Assembly: GCF_026626665.1 (NCBI RefSeq)
Contig: NZ_JAPNKE010000002.1
Coordinates: 9,630,001-9,694,000, forward strand
Source: Nannocystis pusilla
GTDB lineage: Bacteria > Myxococcota_A > Polyangia > Nannocystales > Nannocystaceae
Length of the DNA stretch: 64,000 nucleotides
Reading direction: 5' to 3'
Positions 37,563-47,220 of this stretch are shown here, in pieces. A model generated the notes under the pieces. That model worked only from the letters and a program-made list of their open reading frames with translations, was not told where the DNA came from and made no database searches. Made by a program: the position numbers and the translations under genes. Numbering within the stretch: the stretch's first letter is position 1; every line of letters starts with the position of its first letter.

Positions 37563-38261
37563 TCAGACAGCCGGCTGCGGGCCGCCGAGGTGGCGGTGGA
37601 AGAAGTCGAGCGAGCGGCGCCACGACTCGGCGGCGGCGACCGGATCGTAGACCTCGGGGCGGGCGTCGTTGAAGAAGGCGTGCTGGGCGCTGTAGCGGTA
37701 GAGCTCGTACTCGGTGGTGCCGGCGCGCAGCTCGTCCTCGAGGGCGCGGACGGCGTCGGGGGTGCACCAGTCGTCGAACTCGGCGAAGTGAGCCTGCAGC
37801 GGGGCGAGCAGCTTGCTGGCGTCGGCGCTGGCGCCGGGGATGCCGTAGTAGCAGACGCCGGCGGCGAAGCCGGGGACGTTGCAGAGCGAGGCGAGGGTGA
37901 GGGCGCCGCCGAGGCAGAAGCCGACGATGCCGACCCTGGTCGAAGGGTCCTGTCCCTTGAGACAGGTGAGGGCGCCGGCGATGTCGCTCAGCGCCTCGCC
38001 GAAGTCGAGGCCGGTCATGAGGTGCTTGGCCTCGTCGGCGACGGCGGTGGCGCGGCCGCGGTAGAGGTCGGGGATCAGGACGCGATAGCCGGCGTCGGCG
38101 AGGCGCTGGCCGACGCGGCGGATCTGGTCGTTGATGCCCCACCACTCCTGAATGAGGACGACGCCGGGAGCGCCGTCGGCGGCGGAGAACAGCACGCCAG
38201 GGGCGTCCTGTCCGTCGGGGCGGGGGAAGCTGATCGCTCGGCCATGTTCCATGGCGACCAT
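37563..38261 (-). CDS. Dienelactone hydrolase family protein
   Basis: About 232 residues, alpha/beta hydrolase. Starts MVAMEHGRAISFPRPDG; the internal ATG 38252 is equally possible. The nucleophile cysteine is in VGIVGFCLGGALT, the acid in FDDWCTPDA and the histidine in SAQHAFFND, the Cys-Asp-His triad of the family. Dienelactone hydrolases open lactone rings, but many homologues act on other esters. A module on the coding strand (37950-37965) is translated as TCLKGQD just before the nucleophile strand. Confidence 0.88.
   Translation of the reverse strand: MVAMEHGRAISFPRPDGQDAPGVLFSAADGAPGVVLIQEWWGINDQIRRVGQRLADAGYRVLIPDLYRGRATAVADEAKHLMTGLDFGEALSDIAGALTCLKGQDPSTRVGIVGFCLGGALTLASLCNVPGFAAGVCYYGIPGASADASKLLAPLQAHFAEFDDWCTPDAVRALEDELRAGTTEYELYRYSAQHAFFNDARPEVYDPVAAAESWRRSLDFFHRHLGGPQPAV
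37950..37965. repeat. Palindromic module inside the dienelactone hydrolase gene
   Basis: CTGTCC-CTTG-AGACAG on the plus strand; on the coding strand it is read T-C-L-K-G-Q, the third possible reading frame of the module. It lengthens a surface loop before the conserved GFCLGG. Confidence 0.75.
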
Positions 38262-38349
38262 GGTAGGGGCCGCGCGCGTCGCGACAAAGGCCGCCAGCGG
38301 CGGCCTCAGGCGCAGGATGCGACCGGCGGTGCGCACCCCGCGAAGGGAG

Positions 38350-38820
38350 TTATTGACGGATCCAGGTCTGGGTGCGGAAGAACGGGCCGAGGTAGCCGCG
38401 CACCTTGAGCTTGCGACCGCCATCCTCGAGCCAGATCTTGCAGCGGTAGGTCTTGTTCTTCTGCGGGTCGAAGATCTTGCCGCCGCTCCACTCGCCGTCG
38501 TCGGCCGACAGACCCCACATGACCACCATGCCCTCGATGGGCTTGTTGTGATCGTCGCCCTCGCACTGATCGCACAGCGCGCCGGGCTTGAGGAGGAGGC
38601 GGTCGACGCGGCCGTAGATCTTGCCGTCGACCTCGTAGATCTTGACGATGGACTTCGTCTCACCGGTCTCGTCGTCGATCGTCTTCCAGCTCCCGATGGG
38701 TGAATCGCTGGCGGAGAAGAAGGCGTAGGCGGTCGCCGAGGCGGACATGACCGCGGCCAACAGCGCGGCGAACACGGATTTCACGGGGCGCAGGGACGTG
38801 CGAGCGGACTTGAGGTGCAT
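38350..38820 (-). CDS. DUF2147 family exported protein
   Basis: 156 residues with a signal peptide (VFAALLAAVMSASATAYA). The family pattern is clear: IGSWKTIDDETGETKSIVKI, EVDGKIYGRVDRLL, CDQCEGDDHNKPIEGMVVMW, GGKIFDPQKNKTYRCKIWLE, and an end of KVRGYLGPFFRTQTWIRQ. Likely periplasmic; the biochemical role of the family is not established. Two cysteines (CDQC) lie close together. Upstream, 38821-38995 holds the divergent control region for the next gene. Confidence 0.85.
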   Translation of the reverse strand: MHLKSARTSLRPVKSVFAALLAAVMSASATAYAFFSASDSPIGSWKTIDDETGETKSIVKIYEVDGKIYGRVDRLLLKPGALCDQCEGDDHNKPIEGMVVMWGLSADDGEWSGGKIFDPQKNKTYRCKIWLEDGGRKLKVRGYLGPFFRTQTWIRQ

Positions 38821-38995
38821 GGTGAGATCCTGGCTGATTTGGTCGGTTGCGGGAAGGTGACAGGGGAGACGCTCGCCGGGCGCGCCGCTTCAGGCACCCC
38901 TGGAAGAAATTGTCCCCCGGATCGCCGGGCCCCGGGTGCGTCGCCGCGCATAGGGACTGGAGTACACTCCCGTCGCCGTGGGTCCGGAGATCCTC

Positions 38996-41900
38996 ATGAC
39001 GGGCGACCGTGCCCACCGGGGCGAACTGGTCCCTCGCGTGCAAGACCTGGGCTACACGGTGGTCCCGGTCCGCGAGCGCAAGCTGGTCCTGCGCGCCGCG
39101 CAAAACCCCAGCCCGGCAGCGGTCATCGTCTGCCTCGGCTCCGCCGGCGCGAGCGGGCTGGTGCAGGCGTTGCGCGAGCGGCCCGAGACGATGGGCATCC
39201 CGGTGCTGCTCTACGGGCGCCTGCAAGGCGAGACGCGTGACCTCGCCGCGGTGCTCGAGCTCGGGGCCGACCGCTTCCTCGAGGCGCCGGTCGACGAGGC
39301 AGAGCTCAAGGCGGCGCTGGCCGAGCTCGCTGGACCGCCCGCAGGCGCAGCGCGGCCCGAGATCCGCGAGGCCTCGCCCGCTCCTCGCCCCGTTCGCAGC
39401 GACCCGGTCCTCAGTCGTCTGCATCACACGCTCGAGGTGCTGGCGGCCCGACTCGAGACCCGCGAAGAGTCGGTCGACGGCCATCGCGACGGGATCGATC
39501 TCGAGGCGATGGGCCTGGACGCCGTTCCCGACGTCGACCCAGAGCACGACAGCGGCGAACTCGAGCTGCTGCGCGAGCCGACCCAGCGGCTGCCCCCGAC
39601 GAACGAATCGCGGGTCGGTCGTCGGGCGACCCGAAGCGAGCTCACGTTTTCGCGCGACGGGGAGATCTCGCCGGAGTCGGGCCCGCAGGCCCCTGCAGAG
39701 GCCCACAGCGAGCATACGGCCTCGGTCGCCACCGCGGCGCGCGAGGACGTTCGCAAGGCCCGCGCGAGCCGATGGGGCGAGTCGCGGCCGGCTTCGCGCG
39801 AGGCGGCGGAGGGGGAGCTGTCCCAAAGACCTGGTCGAAGCGACAGGGGCGGGCGGTGGACGAGGCGCCGCCCGATGATCCGGCGGAGGCAGGTCGGCTC
39901 GGCGTGACGAGCGAGCTGTCTCGAGAGACAGGTGGTGGACAGGGCTCGTGGCGGTCGCAGGGCGGCGGACACCGCGGTGAGCTGGCGCGAGGGACAGGTT
40001 CGTCGCGTGGCCTGCAGGGCGAGGACGAGGTCGACTCCGGCGCAGGACGCGTCGAGGAGACGATCGAGCTGACGCGTGGCACTCGGCCGCGGGCGGGCAA
40101 AGGGCTCGCTGGCGTGGCGCCTCGGCCGGACGCTGGTGCACCCTCGGCGCGTCGAGGCGAAGACGGCGCCGAGCTGGCGCAAGGGACACGGAGCTCGCGG
40201 GGCGCGGAGCCGGAGGAGCTGGCTCGAGGGGCAGGCGGGCAGCGAGGTTCTTGGAGCTCGCGGGCCGAGGAGCCGGCGCAAGGAAGGCGGACTTCGGAGC
40301 CGGAGGAACTTGCGCAAGAGGGCGGCCGCCGGATTTGCGGAGCGCGGGACGAGGGGAGCTGGCGCAAGGGACAGTTGGGCCGAGCTCGCGGAACGCGGAG
40401 CCGGAGGAGCTGGCTCAAGGGTCAGGCTCGCGGAGCGCGGAGCCGGAGGAGCTGGCTCAAGGGGCAGGTGGGCGACGCGGTTTTCGAGGCGCGGAGTCGG
40501 ATGAGCTGGCCCAAGGGGCAGGTGGGCGACGCGGTGCTTGGAGCGCGGAGTCGGGAGACCTGGCGCAAGGGACAGGTGAGCGGCGGCGCTCGTGGAGCAC
40601 CGAGCCGAATCTGGCGCGGTCCGAGGAGCCGGAGCGGCTGTCGCAAGGGACAGGCGGGCGGCGAGGCCCATGGGGCTCGCCAGGCGAGGAGCCGCAGGGG
40701 CTGGCGCAAGGGACAGGTGCCGGGCGCAGCGAGCGGACGGAGGAGCTGGTGCGCGAGCGGCCGCGACTGCAGGCTCCGCAAGCCGCGGAAGTCGCGGGGA
40801 TGGAGCCGGCCGGGGCGGTGAAGCCTGGGCAGGGCGATGCGCGCGGCGACGCGTGGCGGCGAGACGAGCGCTCGCGTGCCGGATCTGTGGAAGGAGCTGC
40901 GCTGCCGGAGGGAACGCGTCGGCGCGGACGCTTCGCTGTCGACGGCGAGGGGACGACCGAGTTGCCGGCAGCGCGACCGCAGGCAGATCGATCGGGCACG
41001 AGGTCCGAGCTCGGACGAACGGGGCGCGAGGAGGCGAGAGGTCGCGGCGCGGGCCGGTTCGCGGTCGACGAGGCAGCGGCGACGGAAGCGCCCCGGAGCG
41101 AGCGACCGAACTCGCGGTTCGACCTCGGCCGGCGCGGGCGCGAGGAGGACGCGAGCGGAGGCCGTCGCGTGGGGCGGTTCGCGGTCGATGAAGAAGGAGC
41201 TGCGGATGCACCGCAGACGCCCGAGCGCCGGGGTCTCGCGCAGCGCTTCGACGAGCCTGCTCAGGAGCTGGATCGCGGAGGCCACACGGGTGGGCAGGAT
41301 GTGCGCCTGTCTCGCGGGACAGGTGCGGTGGGCGATGGGCCCGCGGCGAGCGGAGCCGGAGGGTCTCGCGAGGAGACTGCGCGACGGGGACGGTTCGCGG
41401 AGGGCGAGGGGCCGGCTCGAGAGACGGATGCGAGACGGGGACGGTTCGCGGGGGGCGAAGGGCTGGCTCGCAAGACGGATGCGAGACGGGGTCGGTTCGC
41501 CGAAGGCGAAGGGCTGGCAGGAGAGACGGATGCGAGGCGGGGACGGTTCGCGGGGGACGAAGGTCTGGCTCGAGAGACGGATACGAGGCGGGGACGGTCC
41601 GCGGGGGGCGAAGGGCTGGCAGGAGAGACGGATTCGCGACGGTTGGCCGAGGGCGAGGGGTTGGCTCGCGCCACTGATTTTCGACGGGGACGGTTCGCGG
41701 AGGGCGAGGGGCTGGCTCGAGAGACAGGTGCGGGGCGATTTGCGGAGCCCGCGCGCGAGGTGGAGCGGGCTGGAGAGGACGGCGAACCAGGCGGGCGCGG
41801 AGCCGAGGAGGCGACGCTCGTGTTGCCTGCGCGCCACTGGTCGCGCCGCTCGTCCGACCGGACCGCGCCGGTGAAGGTCGAGCTGTCGCAAGAGACATGG

Positions 41901-43085
41901 CCGGATCGACATGTTCATGAGGACATGAAGGGAGTCGGCGCGCGGTCGGGGAGGCACGGCGGGCGCTCGCTCACCGAGGAGCTGTCTCTCGCTGCAGGAC
42001 GAGCTCCGGTCGCAGAGCAGCCGCGCGCCGAGGAGCAGCCGCGGCTGTCCCCGGAGACAGGTAGCGTCGAGAGCGAGTCGTCGCTGGCGGGGGCCCAGGC
42101 ACGCGGCGAATCGGACGCGCCGTCGCTGTTGGCCGAGCTGCGCCGCGAGCGGTTCACGGGCGGGCTGCGGGTGGCGGCCAGCGGCGCGCCGGAGCGACGT
42201 CTGTGGTGGTCGGAGGGACAGGTGATCGGCGGCGCGAGCGTTGCTGCCGGCGAGTCGGTGCTGGGTCGCCTGGCCGCGCGCGGGCTGCTGAGCCCGACGC
42301 ACCTCGAGCTGGCGGCGCGCTGGGGCACCGGCGACCCGCGACGCGACGTCGAACGCCTGGCCCAGTCGGGTTTAATCAAACCGCAGGAGATGCGGGAGGC
42401 GCTGCGGGAGCCGGTGCGGCGGATCGTCGAGCGGATCGCCGAGAGCGGGAGCGTGGCGTGGGGCCTGTGGCCGGGTGAATCACCGGCGGTGGCGGTCGAG
42501 CTCGGCGTGCCGCTGGCGGCGATGATCGCCGGCGGGGTCCAGCGCGGGTCGACGCTGTCGCAGTTGCGCGTGGCCGTGAACGACGACCGCAAGCCGCGTC
42601 TGGCGTTCGCGGGGCCGGAGGCGCTGGCGGCGGAGCTGCGCTGGCCGGCGGTGGCGGCCGTGACCGAGCGCTTCGACGGCCAGACCCGGGTCGGCGAGCT
42701 GGTCGCGGCGGCGGTGGCCGACGAAGCGGTGATTCGCGCGGTGGTGTACGTGCTCGAGCTGCTGGGGCACCTGGCGCCGGAGATCGACGATCCGGCGGCG
42801 ACCTTGACGGCGCTGGATCGCCAGCGAGTGCGCGAGCGCCTGCGACTGGCGCGCGAGAGCGACTACTTCGCGCTGCTCGGGCTGCCGCGCGAGGCGTCGC
42901 GGGCCGAGGTGCTGCGCGCGCATGCAGATCTGTCTGCGACGTTCTGCGAGAGCCTCGAGCCCGACAGTCGGGTCGAGTTGGCAGAGGAGATCGAGGAGCT
43001 GCTGGCGGCCCTCGACGAGGCGCGCGACGTGCTCTCCGACGACGCGCTGCACAGCGCCTATCTGGCGCAGATCGGGGCGACGTGA
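38996..43085 (+). CDS. Mosaic protein: REC-like domain, repeat-rich linker, DUF4388 and J-like domain; two frameshifts
   Basis: ATG 38996 with CGGAG six bases upstream. Residues 1-110 form a receiver-like domain without the phospho-acceptor Asp (AAVIVCLGSAG) and with LEAPVD in place of the usual TKP: a pseudo-receiver. A linker of nearly 1000 residues follows, made of LSRETG, ELAQGTG and RRGRFAEGEGLARETDA repeats. Frame changes at about 39825-39850 and 40330-40350 must be repaired (one base each). The C-terminal part has a DUF4388 domain (LLAELRRERFTGGLRVAASG, LWWSEGQVIGGASV) and a J-like domain (ESDYFALLGLPREASRAEVL) whose HPD motif is HAD. Likely an intracellular scaffold or signalling protein; the precise role is unknown. 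It overlaps fmt by four bases. Confidence 0.7.
39916..40715. repeat. LSRETG / ELAQGTG repeat field derived from the palindromic module
   Basis: About 14 coding repeats of the type E-L-[SA]-[RQ]-[EG]-T-G. Exact module at 39916-39931 (CTGTCT-CGAG-AGACAG, read LSRET); near-exact at 40638-40653 (CTGTCG-CAAG-GGACAG). The others, for example near 39982, 40173, 40363, 40449 and 40560, have CTGGCGCAAGGGACAG-like sequence: the right arm is intact and the left arm carries T-to-G changes. Confidence 0.75.
41307..42060. repeat. Further palindromic modules in the mosaic-protein gene
   Basis: CTGTCT-CGCG-GGACAG at 41307-41322 (LSRGT), CTGTCG-CAAG-AGACAT at 41883-41898 (LSQET) and CTGTCC-CCGG-AGACAG at 42045-42060 (LSPET), all in the same reading frame of the linker. 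Confidence 0.75.
41382..41732 (+). repeat. Seven tandem 51-bp coding repeats (RRGRFAEGEGLARETDA)
   Basis: Unit of 17 codons; copy 6 is two codons short, giving 351 bases. Variation is mostly at E/G, R/G and the last residue. Each unit contains a decayed module, CTGGCTCGAGAGACGG, and the last has CTGGCT-CGAG-AGACAG. The units are rich in Arg, Gly and Glu, so the linker is probably disordered. Confidence 0.85.
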
Positions 43086-44050
43086 GCGGATCTTCGCGGC
43101 TTCGTGCGGTGTTCATGGGCTCGCCCGACTTTGCGGTGCCGAGCCTCGAGGCGGTGGCTCGTACGTGCGAGCTGGTACTGGCGGTGACGCAGCCGGACAA
43201 GCCGGCGGGGCGCGGGCGCAAGCTGATGCCGCCGGCGGTGAAGGAGGCGGCGCTGCGCCTGGGGGTGCCGGTCAGTCAGCCGGTCAAGGTGCGCGACGGG
43301 ACGCTCGCGGCCCAGCTGCAGGCGCTGACGCCCGACGTGATCGTGGTGACGGCGTACGGGCGGATCTTGCCGCGCGCGATCCTCGAGGTGCCGCGCCACG
43401 GCTGCATCAACGTGCACGCGTCGCTGCTGCCGCGCTGGCGCGGGGCGGCGCCGATCCAGCGCGCGGTGCTGGCCGGCGACCGCGAGACCGGGGTGGCCAT
43501 CATGCAGATGGAAGAGGGGCTCGACACCGGGCCGGTGTTCCGCGCGGCGCGGACGCCGATCGATCCGGAGGAGACGAGCGGCGAGCTGTTTCTTCGGCTA
43601 GCCACTCTCGGCGGCGATCTGCTGGCGGCGTTCCTCGGCGAGTTCCCGGACGTGCCGCCGCCGACGCCGCAAGATCCGTCGCTGGCGACGCTGGCGCCGA
43701 TCCTGCGCAAGGAGGAAGGGTGGTCGATTGGACATGGTCTTCGGGACATGTCATCAACCACGTGCGCGGGATGGACCCGTGGCCGGCCGCGGTCACGGGG
43801 CGCGAGGGGACGCCGGTCAAGCTGTACCGGGCCGGGCCGTCACCGCTGCCCCGGCCCGAGGGCGCGAACCCCGGCGAGGTCCTGGCGGTCGACCGCGCCG
43901 GGCTGCACGTGGCGTGCGGCGAAGGGGTGGTGCGGATCGCCGAGGTCCAGGCCGCCGGCGCCAAGCGCATGCCAGCGCAGGCCTACGCCGCCGGCAAGTC
44001 TTTTAAAGGGGGAAGGGTTCTCGACGCCTCCGCGCTCCGAGACGGAGTGA
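43082..44050 (+). CDS. fmt: Methionyl-tRNA formyltransferase, frameshifted near the C terminus
   Basis: Formylates initiator Met-tRNA. GTG 43082 overlaps the previous stop. Catalytic region: HGCINVHASLLPRWRGAAPI with the conserved N, H and the downstream D (EEGLDTGPV). One base is missing at about 43718; after it the frame continues DWTWSSGHVINHVRGMDPWP, matching the linker and C-terminal domain. The end is uncertain: the repaired frame runs on without a stop, while the original frame stops at 44050, so a second indel near 43998-44020 is likely. A module at 43734-43749 (ATGGTC-TTCG-GGACAT) is read TWSSGH. Confidence 0.85.
   Translation: MSGSSRLRAVFMGSPDFAVPSLEAVARTCELVLAVTQPDKPAGRGRKLMPPAVKEAALRLGVPVSQPVKVRDGTLAAQLQALTPDVIVVTAYGRILPRAILEVPRHGCINVHASLLPRWRGAAPIQRAVLAGDRETGVAIMQMEEGLDTGPVFRAARTPIDPEETSGELFLRLATLGGDLLAAFLGEFPDVPPPTPQDPSLATLAPILRKEEGWSIGHGLRDMSSTTCAGWTRGRPRSRGARGRRSSCTGPGRHRCPGPRARTPARSWRSTAPGCTWRAAKGWCGSPRSRPPAPSACQRRPTPPASLLKGEGFSTPPRSETE
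43734..43749. repeat. Palindromic module inside fmt
   Basis: ATGGTC-TTCG-GGACAT (left arm with one swapped pair of bases), in the linker between the catalytic and C-terminal domains, read T-W-S-S-G-H. Confidence 0.6.
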
Positions 44051-44404
44051 GGCGCGGGATGTCCCGCGGGACAGGCGGCGCGCCGCCGGCGGTTCGAGCG
44101 GTGGCGGGCATGCGTTCGGTCGGAGGCAGCGGAGCGCGGGCCGACCACCGCGGAGCAGGCGAGCGGCATCACCACGGCGCTCGCACACGGACGTCCCGTC
44201 ATGCTCGCAAGCGCTGGGGCAGTCGACGTCGAGACTCTGTCGCGGACAGCCCGCCGGCTTCGACCCCTGTGAACGACTTCGCTCCGGCCAGCGTGCATCA
44301 CCGCGTCGGTCGCATACGGAGGTCGCGTCCACGCCTACGAGACACCGGCGACGGCCGGCGCGCTGAGGCGAGGGGCGCGGTCGAGGCGACCGAGGATGTC
44401 TTCA
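44051..44404 (+). other. Gap after fmt with a module and an imperfect direct repeat
   Basis: No convincing gene. An exact module ATGTCC-CGCG-GGACAG lies at 44059-44074. A degenerate direct repeat of about 38 bases occurs near 44165-44201 and 44293-44330; shared blocks are GCATCACC, TCGCA and ACGGA, with roughly one mismatch in five. It may be remnant coding or mobile sequence. Confidence 0.5.
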
Positions 44405-44443
44405 AGAGCATGCGCGAAGGGACATGTCCTTCGCGCCATGCTC
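44405..44443. terminator. Bidirectional terminator hairpin containing two fused modules
   Basis: Outer arms AGAGCATG and CATGCTCT, inner arms CGCGAAGG and CCTTCGCG, with GACATGT at the centre. On the plus strand it runs into TTTCGG, on the minus strand into TTGAAGA. It sits 8 bases beyond the stop of the minus-strand propeller gene. It can be read as two overlapping modules, ATGCGC-GAAG-GGACAT (44410-44425) and ATGTCC-TTCG-CGCCAT (44424-44439). Confidence 0.7.
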
Positions 44444-44450
44444 TTTCGGC

Positions 44451-46349
44451 TCACTCGCCGGCGGGGACCGTGCGGGCGGTGGACAGGGTCCAGTTGGTCT
44501 TCTCGATCGGGAAGCGGGTGCGGAACAGGACCGTCTTGCTGTCGGCGGTGAACATCGGCGTGTGGTCCTGGAGCTCGTTGCGGGTCAACGTGCGCACGGG
44601 GCCGCCGGCGAGCAGGACGACGTGGATCTCGCTGTCGCTGCTGAAGGCGACCAGGCGGCCGTCGGGCGAGACGGCCGCGTCGTAGGTCTCGAACTCGTTG
44701 AGGATCGGGGTGAAGGTCCAGTCGCGGGTGTCGATCGGGATGATCCGCGGCTCCATGCCGTCGCGCACCTCGGCCGAGGTCGGGGTCTTGTCGGCCGCGC
44801 TGACGGCGTCGGCGAACAGCTTGGCCGCGGGCGCGGGCGCGTCGACCCGGAACAGGCGCTCGCCGCCGCCGGAGCTCCACGCCTGCACGAGCAGGCGCGC
44901 GCCCTGCGGCCCGGGCGGGACCCAGGCGACGCTCGCCAGGCCGTCGGCGGCGTCGAAGTTCTGGGCGTCGATGCGCAGCGCGGTGTCGGGGCGGTCGGCG
45001 GCGTAGAAGAAGAGGGCCTGCCGGTAGGCGCCGGTGCCGTCGGCGATGGTGTCGCGGCCGGTGCCGACGAGGACCTGGTCGTCGAGCCACACGGGCAGCG
45101 AGAGCGAGAGCTTGCTGGTGCGTACGAGGTCGCTCGCGACCTGGTCGCCGGGCTTGACGAGCGAGACGGCGCTCTCGCCGTTGTCGTCGTAGACCCGGGC
45201 GACGCGGCCGCTGGCGTGCGGCTCGCCCGGGTTGTCGCCGCGCGGGATCGGGACCGTGATCTCGCCGAGCTCGGAGAAGTTGCAGCCGCCGCTGCCGAGC
45301 TTGAACAGCCGCGAGCGCCCGCCGTCGTGGAGCAGGAGGGCGTCGCCTTGCGGCGAGTTGCGGACCAGCAGGACGCGGCCGCTGACTTCGAGCGAGCCGC
45401 CGAGCAGGCCGGTGCACGGGACGCGGCCTTCGACGGGGTCGGCGCCGGCGGGGATATAGAAGAATTGCTCGGTGCGATCGAGCTCGAGGTCGGCGTTGAA
45501 GCCGGTGCTGCTCGAGAAGTTGGCCTTGCGCGTGAGCAGGAGGATGCCGCCGTCGGCGAGGGCGATCGGGTGGACGCTCTCCTGCACGCCGCCGACGAGG
45601 GTCGGCTTGGGATCGGCCTGCTCCTTGTCGACGAGCAGGGCGCGGGCCTTGTCGGCGATCTTGGCGACGGTGGCCTCGGCGGCCTTGATGGCGTCGATGG
45701 CGTCGATGCCCTCCTGGACCTTGGTGCGCAGGACGATGATGTCGGGGCCGTTCTTGGGGTCGTCGCGCAGGGTGCTGGCGAGCGGCTCCTGGGCGAACAG
45801 GGCGCTCAGCAGGTCGAGCTCGGGGCCGTTCATGAACTTCGACGGCTCGGCGTTGACGGTGAGCTTGTGCGGGAAGGCGTAGTCACCGGCGCTGACGACG
45901 GCGAAGCGGTGGTGCTTCTCGAAGGTCGGGACGCCGCCCTCGATGTCGAGGCCGCCGAAGTCGAGCGCGGCCGGATCTTCGAAGGCGACGAAGGCGAAGC
46001 CGGCCCAGTCGGCCAGCTTGAGCACGGCCGCCGGCCCGTCCTCTTTGGCCTCGGGGAGCTTCTCGTGCAGCTCGTCGACCATTGTCTTGAGCCGGCCCTC
46101 CTGCGCGACGAAGCCCCACTTCTCGAGGTACGGCTTGTAGCGCCAGTTGGCGGCCGGGACGACGAGGACCCGCTCGGCCTGCTCGTCGTTGCCGATCGGC
46201 TTGGGGCGCTGGTTCCACCACACGAGCCCGCCGGCGGTGGCGAGCAGGGCGGCGAGCGCGACGAACTTGCCGCGGTGACTGCGGCGCAAGACGTCGAGGT
46301 CGCTCGCGGAACGGTCGGGAGAGGCGGAGCGGTCGGGGGAGCCAGCCAT
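44451..46349 (-). CDS. Membrane-anchored beta-propeller protein
   Basis: 632 residues from ATG 46349 (MAGSPDRSASPDRSASDLDV). One N-terminal transmembrane anchor (KFVALAALLATAGGLVWW) follows a short cytoplasmic tail, so the bulk is periplasmic. TolB/WD40-like PD repeats are visible at the end (AAVSPDGRLVAFSSDSEIHV, HTPMFTADSKTVLFRTRF) and several blades before. The first 250 residues have a separate mixed fold with a DELHEKLPEA helix. Function unknown; such proteins often serve as scaffolds or chaperones. The gap to the next gene (46350-46489) holds divergent control sequence. Confidence 0.75.
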   Translation of the reverse strand: MAGSPDRSASPDRSASDLDVLRRSHRGKFVALAALLATAGGLVWWNQRPKPIGNDEQAERVLVVPAANWRYKPYLEKWGFVAQEGRLKTMVDELHEKLPEAKEDGPAAVLKLADWAGFAFVAFEDPAALDFGGLDIEGGVPTFEKHHRFAVVSAGDYAFPHKLTVNAEPSKFMNGPELDLLSALFAQEPLASTLRDDPKNGPDIIVLRTKVQEGIDAIDAIKAAEATVAKIADKARALLVDKEQADPKPTLVGGVQESVHPIALADGGILLLTRKANFSSSTGFNADLELDRTEQFFYIPAGADPVEGRVPCTGLLGGSLEVSGRVLLVRNSPQGDALLLHDGGRSRLFKLGSGGCNFSELGEITVPIPRGDNPGEPHASGRVARVYDDNGESAVSLVKPGDQVASDLVRTSKLSLSLPVWLDDQVLVGTGRDTIADGTGAYRQALFFYAADRPDTALRIDAQNFDAADGLASVAWVPPGPQGARLLVQAWSSGGGERLFRVDAPAPAAKLFADAVSAADKTPTSAEVRDGMEPRIIPIDTRDWTFTPILNEFETYDAAVSPDGRLVAFSSDSEIHVVLLAGGPVRTLTRNELQDHTPMFTADSKTVLFRTRFPIEKTNWTLSTARTVPAGE

Positions 46350-46489
46350 GAGCGCGAGCTTCGCACAAGACGACGGGCGAAACATGCCGGTTTCGGCCGC
46401 CCCGCTCGGCCCGCCAGCCGGCGCCTTGCTGCGACAAATCGACCGTGGCAAGGTGACCTCCCCGGCCAAATCGTGGGAGGAGCCCGGAG

Positions 46490-46925
46490 ATGAAGAGCTC
46501 ACGCCAGGGATTGAAGATCGACGGCGCGGTCGAGGTGCCTCACGTCATCGCCTACCTCGAACAACTGGTGACGGCGCTCAAGTCGGGGTCGGTCCGCGTC
46601 CATCGCGGGGCGGAGCAGGTGGTCCTCGGACCGCGCGGGGTGGTCGGCTTCTCGCTGGCGGCGTCCGACAAGGGGAAGCGGCAAGCTGACGCTCGAGCTG
46701 TCGTGGCGCAAGTTCGCCGCGCCCGACGCCGACCTCGACCTGGTCATCGGGCCAGCCGCCGAGCTGCCGCCGACGCCCGAAGTGCCCGCCAGCCCGGCCG
46801 CCACGTCGGAGCTGCCGCCGACGCCCGACGGCGCGGCCGATTCCGCCGCCAACGCGACCGCCGAGTCGGACAGCGACAGCCCGGTGCCCACGCCGGGCGA
46901 AGTCGTGCTCGGTGAGGCCGACTGA
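46490..46925 (+). CDS. Amphi-Trp domain protein, one frameshift
   Basis: About 145 residues after repair. ATG 46490 has GGAG seven bases upstream. The N-terminal 80 residues fit the amphi-Trp domain (VEVPHVIAYLEQLVTALKSG, VRVHRGAEQVVLGPRGVVGF). At about 46675 the frame changes, and the domain ends KLTLELSWRKFA in the new frame. A Pro/Ala/Ser-rich acidic tail follows to TGA 46925. The role of this domain is not established. Confidence 0.7.
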
Positions 46926-47220
46926 GCGGCCTCTGCCGTCTCCCGCGCTGCTTTCACTTCATCGGCCCGCGCGGGTGTCGCCAGCCTTCTTTCATGAGGT
47001 CGTCCTGCGCGAGGTCGGCATGTCGTCCTCGTCGTGATGCGCTGAACGACCGGGCCCGAGAAGCCTCGGCCGCCCGCCGCACGTGAACGTTCGCGGCCGC
47101 GCCGATCGCACGCGGTCTGGCGGATGCGATGACCGTGGCAGTCACGTAAGGTGCCGGACCGTCGCCGCCGCTCGTCGCGCTTGCGCGCCGGGATGCGCGG
47201 CCGTATGGTCGCCCACCGCG
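46926..47220 (+). other. Gene-free gap before the Ppx/GppA gene
   Basis: About 295 bases. No gene, repeat, hairpin with U-tract or palindromic module is apparent on either strand. It probably holds the promoter of the downstream gene, but no clear -35/-10 pair is visible. Confidence 0.4.

Noticed and set aside
44051..44685. C-terminal extension of Fmt to 44685
   Set aside because: It would run through the module, a terminator and the end of the convergent propeller gene; a missed indel near the fmt stop is more likely.
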